Shown: positions 1 to 11,608 of the stretch, in pieces
Numbering within the stretch: position 1 is the stretch's first letter
How the letters are laid out: each line of letters starts with the position of its first letter
DNA from: Limnanthes douglasii subsp. nivea
Taxonomy: Eukaryota > Streptophyta > Magnoliopsida > Brassicales > Limnanthaceae
Direction: 5' to 3'
DNA length: 64,000 nucleotides
Assembly: GCA_036936605.1 (NCBI GenBank)
Contig: JAUPFV010000005.1
Span: 63,136,742-63,200,741 of the forward strand
Position numbers and translations under genes: made by a program
The notes under the pieces: generated by a model
Told to the model about the DNA's origin: nothing
Seen by the model: the letters and a program-made list of their open reading frames with translations, nothing else
Database searches by the model: none

Positions 1-1318
1 GTGGAAATATTTCAGGCTTGCGAAGTTATCAACCTGAGTGGATGTGGTGTACCCAACCAAAACCTCCAATGTTTTCTCATATAGAACCTCTAACAACAAC
101 GATCAAATCTATTTCCTATTTGGAAAATATTCTAGCCTATACTACCTTTTTAGCAAAACATTCGGTATCCAACGGTCCTCGTTACTTTGATTTTTTAGAG
201 GGGGGAGGGTGCTAGAGTATTCTACCTTGACTCACTTCTTAGATGTTTTGCTCCTGCTATGTAAAATAAGTTTGGCCAAAGATAGATCCATTGTGGCAAA
301 CACCAAGTCTTCATCAAAGATAAAAAGAATGAGGGGAGTCATTATCGGGGTTAAATGATTTCTCTATGTTCTATATCATTGAGTGAATAAGATTTTATAA
401 ATTAAAACAATTATGGAACCTCTTACCTTAACGATCTGAAGAAAAATTGACTCGACTCGAAGAATTGATCATCACATGTGTACCTTGATGAGGTAAAAAT
501 ATGCTTGAACTCTGCAGCCAAACATAATAGAGTCATCTTCAAGAATAAGGTAAGAGATAACCTTACATAAGATGGGTAAGAAAATGAAAAACTAAGGTAA
601 CAAAGATATTTGTGCAAGTTTCATATCTTTACTCAATTTATTCCATGAGATTACGGTTAAGATATTCTCCTGGGACTGGTAGTTGAACCTAGACATTATC
701 AAGAATTCCCCACTTGAGACTCAATTTTCCGAAATCTTCATAATTAGAATATGTGTACTTAATTCTCTTCAAAATAAAGATATGATACTTTTTTAGGTCT
801 AGGGTAATGAGAGGGGTCTCAAAATGTTGGAGTTTATCGTATGTCTTGACTATTTTGGCCTTAATTTTCTTAATAACTCATAATTTACCATGCCATTCAC
901 CAACTTTGTTACTCTTTTCTTGGATCTCAAAATCCTTCTTTTGAAGCATGTTCATTTTATTTTTCAGCTTTGGAGATAAGGACTATCTATGAGATAAGGT
1001 CTCGTCTTTAAGGGTAAGGGATTCTGATAGACTTAATTGATCCAAAGGTATGGTCGATGCATTTGTTCTAGAGCTTACTAATAAGTCCATTGATGTGTCC
1101 TCCAAGAAGTCTCGCATTATCTATATATTTTTATACGTTTTAGGAATAACTTAGACTGATTAGCATTTAAAGGTATTTTTACCTCATGGCATACCTCATT
1201 AGCTATGTATATTAATAGGCTTAACAAAAGGTGACATGTGACATGTTCATATCAAGCTTGGGGAAATAGACAACTAATGACAACTTGAAACTTTACAAAA
1301 TATTTGATAGTTCAATAA
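1..1318. other. Intergenic DNA, no gene recognised
   Basis: AT-rich sequence with only short open frames that do not resemble known proteins. No splice-consistent exon chain, RNA gene or complete transposon end could be seen. It may be old, fully decayed transposon sequence. Confidence 0.5.
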
Positions 1319-2135
1319 CCGAAGCTCTTATGAGCTCATATCGATCTTACAACCAAAGATTCCTTGACGTCGTGCTCAAACCATCATCTGAAAATTGACG
1401 GAGTTCATGATCAAGGTTTTATCTAAAACTCCCATAAGCTCAAAGCCTAGATTCTAGTTAGGGATGGCAATCCAGGTGTTGTCTGCCCCGACCTGGTCCG
1501 ACCCAATTCGGCCCGACCAGGTTTTGTGTGGCCCGAACATAGAACGGGACTGGTCCAGGTTAGGAAATTGTAACCCACAATATATAAAAATCAATATTTT
1601 TATACATAATAACAATAATATACATAATAAATAAATAAATATATTTAAAATAAATTAAAAAATATTAAAATTATATTCAACTTAATGTTTGTGGATCGGG
1701 CCGAGTTGACCGACGGACATGAACGAACGGGCTCAGGTTTGAAAATATAATCCTTTGAGTGGGTCGGGCAGGGTTCGAGCTCAAGTGTCCAAAAAGCGGG
1801 ATCAGGTGGGTTGGCCCGAATCCGGCTCGTGAATGGCTCATTGTCATCCATAATTCTAGTCAAAGCTTTCTTAAGCTCATGCTCAAACACTCATCTAGAC
1901 CTCCACGAAGCTCATGATCAAGTTTTCATCCAAACTTCTCTGGATCGCATGATCAAGTTTTCATCTGAATTTCCCAGACCTCATGCCTAGCTTCCAACCA
2001 AAGATTCTTTGAGCTCGCGTTTAAGTTTTCATTTGAAGCTTCATTGAGCTCGCGCTCAATTTTTCATTTGAATCTCCCTTGAGCTTGTGCTCAATTTTTC
2101 ATTTGGATCTCCCTTGAGCTCATGCTTAGCATCTG
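1319..2135. repeat. Degenerate minisatellite, unit about 35 bp
   Basis: The core GAGCTC(A/G)(T/C)GCTCAA followed by a TTTTCATTTGAATCTCCC-like stretch recurs many times, for example at 2047, 2082 and 2117, where adjacent units are 35 bp apart. Units left of the MITE (from about 1325) are more diverged than those on the right (1870-2135). The array is interrupted by the MITE at 1459-1852. No coding function is apparent. Confidence 0.65.
1459..1852. mobile_element. hAT-type MITE (non-autonomous DNA transposon)
   Basis: A 394-bp insertion flanked by a perfect 8-bp direct repeat ATTCTAGT (1451-1458 and 1853-1860). Its ends are imperfect inverted repeats: TAGGGATGGCAAT on the left, and TATGGATGACAAT read inward from the right. 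An 8-bp target duplication with a TAGGGATGGCAA-like terminus is typical of plant hAT-derived MITEs. The inside is unusually rich in CCCGAC/GGGTCGG words and has no credible ORF; the open frame crossing its right end is a chance frame. It sits inside the minisatellite, so it is younger than the array. Confidence 0.8.
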
Positions 2136-3600
2136 GTCAAAGCTAGCAAGACCCTATGGCTAGTTATCAATCAAGACCTTAAATTACACCCTAATAAATT
2201 TTAAGTTTGAAGCTACAAGATGCCTTAGAAACGTTTCTCCTTATTGTTTATCAACTGCCGCTGCACATATTTCGCAAGGTTCCACTAACTCAATCAGATA
2301 TAAAAGTTATTCATTTCCTCTTTCGTCAAACTTACAAGGACTAAATAGGGCTATTGATAAGGAAATTAGAAATCAGGACCCGAAGGACATAATATTCCTC
2401 TCTCTTCATTGTAGGAGAAAAAGGTTTGGCATATGATTCGATTATGATACTGAACCCTCAGGTAACTTAAATACTCGGTCTTAGGTCGGATGAATAAGTT
2501 ATATGAACTAAGCATGTAAAAAAAATCCAATAGAGGTTGTATGTATGCATGACCCTCATGAACCAAAAAGTCCATAAATATTAGTGCAAATACAGTTTGT
2601 CACTCTCATATGAGATGATGAACAATCATTATTCTATCTTTTATTTCTTACTATTTTTGCTTTGGTGTCCATGTCTGAGCAGATCCAGACTTTATCAATA
2701 TGTATAATTATATTATAAATATAATTTCACATTGATTTAATTTATTGAAATAATATAGTTTTTATTAAGTAATAACTGTTATACAAAAAAAATTGAGAAT
2801 GAAAATTGGATTTTCATAATTCTATAGCAAGAACCCAAGTTTAATATCTAATCAACATATTTTTTTAAATTAAAATAATTTTATTATAGAAATAAGGCCA
2901 AGAAATAAGGCATTTCAAGATATTTCAATAGGCTTAACAGTTTGAAAAGCCTAACTAAGTCTATATTCAGATCTGAAGCGGTGCCAAAAGGAAAATTTAA
3001 TTTTCATTTCCCTCCATCACAAATTTAGAAAGAGAGAAGAACTTCATCTTCCAAAAGTGATTTTTCAGGTTCAGATAAGCAAAAGAAACTCCACTGAATC
3101 GGCGAAAGAAATAAATGCTCCATTTTTAAAATTTCGATAAAAATAGGAATCAATTGTATGAATCTACAAAATTGATCCATAAGCTCAATTTTTCTCCATT
3201 CTTCAAAATAATATATTCTGATACTGGTAATTCCTTATTCATTTTCCTCCATTTTAGTCAATAAAAGAGATGGCTTCTGTCAAGAAAAGTTTGCTGCCAG
3301 ATTAGATTACATAGAACTGCTTAGGCCGATAAACAACAGAGAGACTCCGCAGATCCAGAGATTGATTAAAAGCAAATACAGTATAAACAAGATTAACATA
3401 AAGGTACAAATTTATTTAAGCACAATCAGATTCAGCGAAAACATGAAATCAATTTCAAAACAGGATATAGATGATACAGTTCTATAGAGAAGAGTTTTTA
3501 TTAGAGGTGAAATCAACAGGAAAACTAATCTTCGACATTTAAATAGCCCAGATTCAAACTTTCAAAAAATAATTATAGCTTTTAAAGGATTATGGGCTTG
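2136..3600. other. Intergenic DNA, possibly including the 3' tail of LINE-A
   Basis: AT-rich, no gene recognised. The 3' untranslated end of the minus-strand LINE-A should lie toward the upper end of this stretch, but no clear poly(A) tail (poly-T on this strand) or target duplication could be identified. Confidence 0.4.
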
Positions 3601-3639
3601 ATGATTTGAAAATTCAGATTTCATTTTGCATTTCAGGAT

Positions 3640-6600
3640 CTAATTATCAAGATAGTCCGGTGCTTTATTTTGGACCCTAAAAATGTGAGTTGTAGACATA
3701 ATAGGCATGATTAAGTTTTTACAGCATTTAAGAATTGGTTTAAGGGGCCAGGGATAGTTCCCGTTAGATAGAAGGTTAATTAATATTATAGAGTCAGTTT
3801 TAATATCAACTTTATACCAACCTTTCTTTTTGTAGATCAACATACCATCGAGAAAAGCTCGAGATTCAATCATGATTTGAGTCAATTTCTCAAACATGAG
3901 AGGAGCCTAGAATGATTTCTCCTAAGTGAACTCTTAGGATAATTCATCCACCATAGTCTTCACTACGCTGACATGAAGCATCAATATTGAGCTTTAGATA
4001 GTCAGGACAATGAGGATTCCATTTCAGGTAAACAACATAGTTTTAGCTGTAATGTAATTAAAGCATCCTATCTCATTTGCAGCTTTAGAATCTTTCCTCC
4101 AGTGCTTAGCCCTGAGACTATAATATTGATCAAGACTGAAATGATATACTTAATGTAATTAATAAAGACTAGCATTTTGAATCTTGCCATTGAATTTAAC
4201 ATCATTTCTAGCTTTCCAAATTATCCAGAATATAATAGTAGGAATAATGTTTCTAGCATGAACATCAGACTACAAAGACCAAAACGAAACTCTAGTCATA
4301 TGAACAATAGTCATGAACTTATCACTTTTGATTTTAAATAGATCAGCAAAATAAAACCAAATTTTCCAGGCATAGTCATATGAGATGAATAGGTGTTTAA
4401 GAGATTCAATGTTACAAAAAAATTGACATTTAGATGCAATAACTAAGTGTAACTTTTGTAAAAAATTATCAACATGAATGAAGTTGGGCAGGAGTTCCCA
4501 ATGAAAAAAATAGAAGTTTCCATGAGTTACCAAATTCCAGATGTTGCCAAAAAGATTAGACCTGTTGTGGTTGCTTTTAATATAAATTCGGGTACTTTGT
4601 ATTGAAGTTAGAATATTTAGATAGCTTTCATATAATTGTATTCTCAGCGTTCTTATTAATTGAAATCTTATTAATCTTGTCCATACTAGCTTGAGACAGA
4701 AAACTATTAATTCTGATATTATTCCAATAGTTTACATTCCAGAATTCTTTCATTTTTTATGCATGTACCATGAATTATCCCAGTTATAATTTAGAATAAT
4801 GAGAGGAGATTGATCATACCAGTTCTCAAGCCAAATATCAAGCTCTCATTTTCCTAACTTTCATATGATGTAAGGCTCAACAATAGGTTTTATTATGGCT
4901 AACTTCTCCAATTGAGAGATCCAACTTTAGTGTAGGATATATGTAATGGATAAAATTTCTTTAAATATATGATATGCATAAGGTTAGACCATAAACTTCT
5001 ATTCTTCATGAAGTGAAACCGCATTTTACAAGAAAAAGTATCTTGTAAATCAGAAAGATTATGAATGTTTAGACCCCTTTCATTAAAGGGCTTACACAAA
5101 CCGGACAAGGAAGACCATTGAATTCTATTTTCTTTATTAGTTGGTCCCCACAAAAACTTATTAAAGTCTTCTCAAGTCTAGCAATGATGCAATTAGGTAG
5201 TGACAAGCTTTGAATCCAGTATGTTGGAATTGCCATTAAGAGTGAATTGATAAGGATTAGCCTTCTTCCAAATGATATATTCTTGTTCTTCTAATATTTA
5301 ATATTATTATTAATCTTATTGATGATACTAATGTAGTTGATATCCTTTTTGTTAGTGTTTAAATTGATGACAAGGTATTATGTTGGTGAGAACTGAGATC
5401 CTTGTATTGCTAATAAGTTTGTAGAAACTTTCAAAGATTGTTAATAGTTCAGTCCAAACTGTTAGTAAAGATAAGTACTATGTGAGAGAGGATCTTCATG
5501 TCCCAACTTTCAGTCCAAACTTTCAAAGACTAAATAAGGAATCATTAATTTACTTTTAAAATAAATTTGCATTGACTTATTAGTGTTAAACAGATTATAT
5601 AACCTTCTAATTAGAACTTCTTCAACCAAAATGAACAGACTATGTGAGAGAGGATCTTCATGTCCCAACCCTCTTTTACTGTTAAAATAATCAACAACAT
5701 TACCATTTATAAGCATGGAAACATAGACAAAGCTAATGATGTTATTAATTAGCTTAACAAAAGAAAGAGCAAAACCAAAAGTCTCCAAAACTTTAGTAAT
5801 GAATCTGTGAGAAAGCTTGTCAGGAGCTTTAGACATATCAACTTGGATCATTATATTGTTGGCTTTCTAATTTTTATTAAAATTAAAATGAGTTATTTTA
5901 ATATAAAGATATCTTCATGAATAGATTTGTTAGGCACATATGCACCTTGAACTTTTGAAATGATTTTAGGCAAAATCTTGATGATTCTGTTGTTGATTAT
6001 TTTAGGTAATTTTGTTAAGAAGGCTATTTAAACTAATTAGTCTGAAATCCTTCCATTTTATAGGATTGATGGACTTAGGAATGAGGCACGGACCTGTAGC
6101 CATAATCTCTTTAGAGATCTTCTTGCCAAGTAAGAAGTCAGTCATTGCTAGACAGAGATCATTCTTGATTATGCACCAACAAGTCTTGAAGAAGCAGCCA
6201 TTAAATCCATCCATGTTTGCATCACTGGATGGATTAAGGTTAGTAATGATATCATGTATTTCTTGTTCATTTGGAGTATTCATGAGAAAATCATTATCCT
6301 CATTAGATATAAAAATAAGGATATTATCAAATATAGAGTTTTGCATTAGATTATCTTCATCTTCTTTGCTGGAGTAAGGAATTTCCGTTAAGATTTATTC
6401 CAAGTAAGTAGTTGCTGATTGACCAATAAGATCATTTCCAGTGATCCAATCGTCTCCCACTTTGATGTTATTTATGTTGTTCATTCTTCTCTTCTTATTA
6501 GCATAGCTATGAAAGACCTTTTTATTCTTATCTTCATCATTCAGCCAATTAGTGTAGCACTTTTGAAACCAGAAAGTTTCTTCCATTTTAAGAGTCGACA

Positions 6601-7610
6601 TAAGAGTATCATGAGCTTTAGAAAGTTTAACTTTATATTCAATGTTGTTGGCCTCTTGATGATGAGTTTCCAGCTTTTTGACATTGTTCTCAGATTTTGT
6701 ACTTTATCAAAAATATTACCAAAGTGAGATTTTTTCCACACCTTAAGAGCATATTTGAGTCTATTAAGTTTTTGCCAGAAAATAAACACGGGATAGCCAT
6801 CTAAATTTTGATTCGAGTTGTTTTAAAAAAATGTAAGAAAATCTTTGTTCAGGATCCACATACCCATGAATTTAAAGCTTTTATTATGTTTAATTATATC
6901 AATACTTATAGTGATGCATAAAGGGCTAAAGGGCTATGGTTATAACATGTTCTGGACATATGAATTATTTTAGTTTCAGTGAAAAAATTAGGCCAAACAG
7001 AGTTAAGTAAAACTCTATCAAGTATATTCCACTTTGAATTTTTTTGTCAAAGTGCACTTAGAACTAGAATAACCTGCATCTTCAAGATTGCAGTCCCTGA
7101 TCATCTCATTAAAATCCTATGTGCTATTAAGACATTAGCTTGGACATCCAATTTGTTCTTCTACAGATGTTACCACGTTAAATCCCTAATTATGATCCAT
7201 TCCTTGTTAGAGGAAGTAATAGAGATGTTCCTCATGGAATTCCAAAGCTCTAACATATTATATGACATTTTGCATAAACAGTTGTTAAAAGAAATAATAT
7301 ATTAATATTAACATGAGAAATTTCAGTGTGAAGACATTGAGCATGGTCCATAATAATTTTTACAATAAACTCATTATTCCAATAAAACCATATTTTGTTA
7401 GTAAAATTAGCAATAAAAGTTTCTAAACCAATATTAGCAGCAGTAAAAGACATGTTATCCTCACTTATAAAAGGCTCTTGGATGGTCAGGAGCTTAATTT
7501 AATCTTTGAAAATAATAGATTTAAGCCTTTGAACAATAGACTTATTGTGAATTCCTCTTATGTTCCAATTCAGAATCTTTATCATTTGGATATGGATTTT
7601 TTCTTCTTGG
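3640..7610 (-). pseudogene. LINE-A ORF2 remnant: endonuclease, reverse transcriptase, RNase H
   Basis: Read on the minus strand, the upper part carries an endonuclease start of the NWNIRGI type near 7590 and the FFLTTVYAKC-like motif near 7270. The reverse transcriptase start holds CLIPKSINPIKWKDFR-LIS near 6090. The RT core has VDMSKAPDKL, FGF and RGLGHEDPLS at 5845-5660, where family members read KAFDK and RGLRQGDPLSP. The FADD catalytic block is missing and replaced by short duplicated segments at 5390-5520. WGPTNKENRIQWSSLSGLCK at 5153 and a CQFFCNIES-LKHLF zinc-finger-like block at 4400 follow. The C-terminus is an RNase H tail (KTDSIILINLL, then FRVQNKAPDYLDN) ending at 3640. The copy is broken throughout and cannot encode an active enzyme. 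Confidence 0.8.
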
Positions 7611-8045
7611 TAGTCCCTAAAAACCTCAAGGATTTTATAGCTAAGTTGTTGATCTTTTTCATTCCTCTTTCCTATTTAAGTTTCTTGTTTAAGATTTTTT
7701 GAAATTCAGTATATGCTTCTATGTTCTTGTGAGTAGGATTTATAGGCACATTGCCAATATTGTCTTTGTTTGGGGTAGCAGTCCCCGAGATCATGTTTTC
7801 ATACTCAAGGTTATAAAAAAATTCAAGAGATTGGATGGTGTCAATGATTTTATCGTCTTTAGGAGTTCTTGTTCTTTTATTTTCTGTAGAATCAGCCTTC
7901 TCTTCAATGGTAGAATGATCAGTAACATGGTTTTTGTTGTTTGAAGTATCTAAGTCATTTTTGAAGATTAGGATCCACTATGATAGACTTTAAGTTTTTT
8001 TTTATTTTCCTTGTTTTTGTTACTAGTATTGTCAGTCATTGGAAC

Positions 8046-8050
8046 ATATC
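8046..8050. repeat. Target-site duplication ATATC, left copy (Tat-1)
   Basis: ATATC here is repeated directly after the 3' LTR at 16974-16978. The perfect 5-bp duplication defines both borders of Tat-1 and shows that it entered LINE-A. Confidence 0.9.
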
Positions 8051-8428
8051 TGATGAGTTTGGATTTTTGAGTTATTGTGTCTTGACTAAATTCGAAGGGC
8101 AATTCAGATCAAACCACTTTAATGAAATTCCAAACAGGACAAATGTATTAAATGTTGACTAAGCTGGCTGCTAATCACTTCAAACTAAATTACTAATGGG
8201 TCCTTAAATTTGACCTGACTTCATGACCCGACCCAATAAGCGCATTGGTCAGTAATTAAGTATAAATACCCCAACCACTTTCATTAATGAGGATAATCAT
8301 AATTTATCACTAGTAGACAGCTTAATTATCTCTCTACTCACCACTCGAAACTTAAAACACCACAAAATATCCAAAACACCTTCTAAACACTTTACGAGAT
8401 TACCCTCAGCAAGAGATAAACCACACCG
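8051..8428 (+). repeat. 5' LTR of Tat-1
   Basis: Starts TGATGAGTTTGG and ends in CACACC(G/A). It is highly similar over its full length to 16595-16973. It contains the LTR promoter TATAAATACCCC at 8261. The terminal CA is changed to CG in this copy. Confidence 0.9.
8261..8270 (+). promoter_or_regulatory. LTR TATA box (Tat-1)
   Basis: TATAAATACC, with a counterpart in the 3' LTR at about 16806 and in the LTRs of Tat-2 and Tat-3. It would drive the sense gag-pol RNA. Confidence 0.6.
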
Positions 8429-8450
8429 AATTGGCGACCACAGTGGGAGC
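8429..8450 (+). other. Primer-binding site (Tat-1)
   Basis: TTGGCGACCACAGTGGGAG follows within 2 bases of the 5' LTR end. Tat/Ogre-type elements use similar TGGCGAC...TGGG sites matching the 3' end of a tRNA. I did not determine which tRNA. Confidence 0.6.
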
Positions 8451-8500
8451 ACGAGGGTGCCTAAATTTTGCATTCAAAACTAGCAAGCAAAGTAGTTAGG

Positions 8501-9330
8501 ATGGATTCGAAGGAGCAGAATGTTCCACCTCTAGAGGTGGAAAGTGCAAGAGAAAACAAGGAATATACCATCGAGGAGCGAGACCAACTGAGGACTAAGA
8601 TAGAGGCGTTGAGAACAATAAAACAAACGGAAAAATAATTAAGGAGAAATCTGGAGCGTCAGTACTTCACCACACTAACAATCTTGGAGATAATGAGCAA
8701 TATATGAAGACTTATCTCAACTCAAAAAATACACACTGATCTAAGCCTGTAGAGATATCTGCATCTGAGTCCTCCAACATCTCATCAATAGAGGCAGAAC
8801 TTGAAGAATCACTATCTTCAAGTAGTGATGAAGGGATATCTAAAAATAAAATAAGGTTAACTAAAAAGCATTCAAGAAAGAAGGACAGACATGGCAGGCT
8901 CAAGAGGCACCAGGGTAAGAGGTCAGCTTACAAGCATATTGATCAGATGCTGATTGATCCCTTTGTCTTTCAGTCCGAACTAGGTATTTTTGCAACCCTT
9001 AATGAAGATACTGTTTTCAGTCGCAGCAAGAATTGGAGGCACTCACCTTTGTCCCCAAAAATACTCTCCGAACATCTTCTTAAAAGGTTTGATAGCTCCA
9101 AGATGGAGAAATACGATGGGAGTCGAGATCCTGACAACCATCTAGAATAGTTTAAAAAATTTAAGATGAATTTTAACGATTATGATAAGCTTTTGTGTAG
9201 GGATTTCTCCCAAACTTCCACAGGGAGTGACCTTAAATGGTATAACAGTCTCCCTCAGGGGTGTATAAGAAATTTTGATATGTTTTGGGTTACCTTCGGG
9301 AGGTAAACATCCTGTTCTTAAGGTCCTACA
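8501..9330 (+). pseudogene. Tat-1 gag remnant
   Basis: An ATG at 8501 opens a frame starting MDSKEQNVPPLEVESA that soon stops. Farther on, the Retrotrans_gag core can be read with frameshifts: KMEKYDGSRDPDNHLE at 9103, then LKWYNSLPQGCIRNFD at 9233. A full Tat gag has several hundred residues and a zinc knuckle; here the knuckle is not seen and the frame runs into protease sequence at about 9380, so a deletion is likely. Confidence 0.7.
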
Positions 9331-9384
9331 AGCAGATGAGAAACCTAGTGGTTATTAAACGTTCGAACAGTAAGTTCTGCAGAT

Positions 9385-9570
9385 GTGATCGGGGAGTTCG
9401 AAGAGGAAGTATTGTTGGGCAAGGGGCCCTTTAAAAAGATGGTAAGAGTGATGTTTGTTGTGGTGGATTACCCAACATCATACAAAGCAATTTTTAGGAG
9501 GTCTTGGCTCTCCAGAATGCATGTTGTGGCCTCTACGGTTCATCAATGCTTGAAATATGTTGTCCATTGA
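9385..9570 (+). pseudogene. Tat-1 aspartic protease, C-terminal remnant
   Basis: The open frame includes YPTSYKAIFRRSWLSRMH and ASTVHQCLKY, the typical C-terminal half of gypsy retropepsins (consensus YNAILGRPWL..M.A..ST.H..LK). The catalytic DTG half is not present in frame, so this is a fragment. It lies between the gag remnant and reverse transcriptase. Confidence 0.65.
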
Positions 9571-9839
9571 CAACTAGGTGTTGTCCGGAGTAGTCAAAAG
9601 ATAGCCACAGAATACTATGCAATAGCCTTTGCCCCTAAAATGCTGGGGGCAGCCAGAATTAATAAGGATTAGTAGTTACTGGAGCCTTCTACTGAGGAGA
9701 ATGAGATTGATAATCCCATGGAGGCTACCAGTGCTACAATACCCATCGAAGAGATTGAAACTCACTCCCTCGCAGAGGGCACGTATGTTAAAATTGGTTC
9801 TAAACTAGTGTCAGATTTGAAGCATCGGTTGTTATCATT

Positions 9840-11141
9840 TTAATGAATAATCAACATGTATTTGCATGGTGCAACAATGGTGTTACCGGAGTACCAGCAG
9901 ATATTATTTCACGCAAGTTGTCAATCCGGAGTTATATTGCACCAGTTGTACAAAAGATGAGGTATTTCTCCAAGGAAAAAGTAGATGTGATCGTCTAAAA
10001 AGTTGACCGGTTAACCAAGATGGGTCACATTAAAGAATCTCAGTACCCTTTGTGGGATGCCAACCCTTTGTTAGTCAAGAAAAAGAATGGAAAGTAGCGT
10101 ATGTGTATTGATTTCACTGACCTCAATAGGGCATTCCCTAAGGATCTTTATCCCGTTCCTCAGATAGATCGGTTAGTGGATTCTACATCTGGAAACGAAC
10201 TATTGTCTTTTATGGATTCTTTCTCATGGTAAAACCGGATACAAATAGATCCGAAGGATCAAGACCACGCTACTTCCATTACAGGCAGAGGTCTTCACTG
10301 TTATAAGGTGATGCCCTTTGGGTTGAAAAATGTTAGGGCCACTTATCAGAGCCTGGTGAACAAAGCGTTTGCTAATCAGATTGGCAGAAACATGGAAGTC
10401 TACATAGATAATATAATGGTTAAAAGTTTGGAGGAAGATTCACATATATCTGACCTTCAAGAGATATTTTCCATTTTAGAAGTTGTGAATTTAAAGTTGA
10501 ACCCTAAGAAGTGTGTATTCGGGGTCCGATCTGGAAAATTCTTGGGCTACATAATAAGTGAAAAAGGAATCCAGCCCGATTCGGATCAGCTTAATGGCTT
10601 ACTAGCAACTTCTCGGAATGTTAAAGAAGTTCAAAGGCTTACAAGAAGGTTGACTGCGTTAAATAGGTTTATTTCAAGGTCATCAGATAAGTGCGCTTCA
10701 TTCTTCCAAGTACTGAGGAACGCTAAAGATTTCAATTGGTCCCCGCAGTGTGATCAGGCTTTTATTGAAATAAAGAAACATTTGTCCTCACCCAAAACTC
10801 TTTTCAAACCTGTTCGGGGAGAAAAACTATATGTATATCTAGCTGTGTCAGAATATACAATAAGTGTTATGCTCGTGAGAGAGGTGGACAATCACCCTCG
10901 TTCGGTGCATTACATCAGTAAAAGTCTGTTCGATGCTGAAAGAAGATACTTAAAATTGGAAAACTTGGCGTTGGCCTTAGTAATTGCAGCAAGAAAAATG
11001 CGATCATACTTTCAAGTTCATTCCATTATTGTTCGAAACTCTTTCCTTTTGAAAAATGTTCTTCAGAAGGATAATGTATCAAGCAGAATGACCAAGTGGT
11101 TAGTAGATCTGAGTGACTACGATATCGACTTTGCCCCTTGA
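9840..11141 (+). pseudogene. Tat-1 reverse transcriptase and first RNase H
   Basis: RT begins near 9850 (NNQHVFAW) and runs through PLLVKKKNGK, RMCIDFTDLN and KVMPFGLKN. The catalytic block reads YIDNIMVKS where active enzymes have Y(I/V)DD, so the second aspartate is lost. The first RNase H follows (YVYLAVSEYTISVMLVRE, then HYISKSLFDAERRY) and ends at about 11140 with DLSDYDIDFAP. Stop codons at about 9998, 10099 and 10231 interrupt the first half; 10308-11141 is open for 277 codons. Confidence 0.82.
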
Positions 11142-11608
11142 ACATCAATTAAAGCCCAATCAGTGGTTGACTTCTTTGTAGAATTTCATGCTAATAGATC
11201 CTCCAGACAAGAATCATGAAATTGTTCTAAAAAATAATGGGTAGTTCGAACTGATTGTGGATCAAGTACTATGGGTTGTGGAGTTGGAATCTGCCTAACC
11301 TCTTCATATGGTGACTGAATGTACCAGGTTATATGTTTTGGGTTCAGGGCTTTTAACAATGAGTAGCAGTCATCGTTGGTCATAAATTGGCTCTTGTATG
11401 TGGGGCAAAGAGAGTCTGATTAATTAATGATTCTCAATTACTCATCCATCATGCTCAGGGCAGTCTGAAGTAAAGAAGGAACAATTGATTAAATATTTTC
11501 TTATGTTGAAAGAAGTGGCAGCAAATTTTAAAATATTTGCTTTGAGCACATTCCTAGATCGGAAAACACTTTGGCAGACTCCTTGGCAACTATGAGGGTG
11601 AAGAAAAT
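11142..11608 (+). pseudogene. Tat-1 second RNase H (Tat-specific) remnant
   Basis: Translation with stops and shifts gives VVRTDCGSSTMGCGVGICL, then YQVICFGFRA, LLYVGQ and, before integrase, HIPRSENTLADSLAT. The same domain is better preserved in Tat-2 (57430-57790). A second RNase H downstream of the retroviral one is characteristic of the Tat lineage. It is dead in this copy. Confidence 0.65.

Larger units (their letters stand above)
3600..8050 (-). mobile_element. LINE-A, L1-type retrotransposon, 3' portion (ORF2)
   Basis: Minus-strand fragments in the order expected for a plant L1 LINE: endonuclease (about 7600-6900), reverse transcriptase (about 6350-5450), zinc-finger RVT region (about 5150-4270) and RNase H (about 3960-3640). 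At 8050 the element is cut by the Tat-1 LTR retrotransposon, and its 5' part resumes at 16974 beyond that insertion. The many stops and frameshifts show a dead copy. Confidence 0.8.

Noticed and set aside
1645..1890. 81-codon minus-strand frame
   Set aside because: Crosses the right end and target duplication of the MITE; no homology; chance frame.
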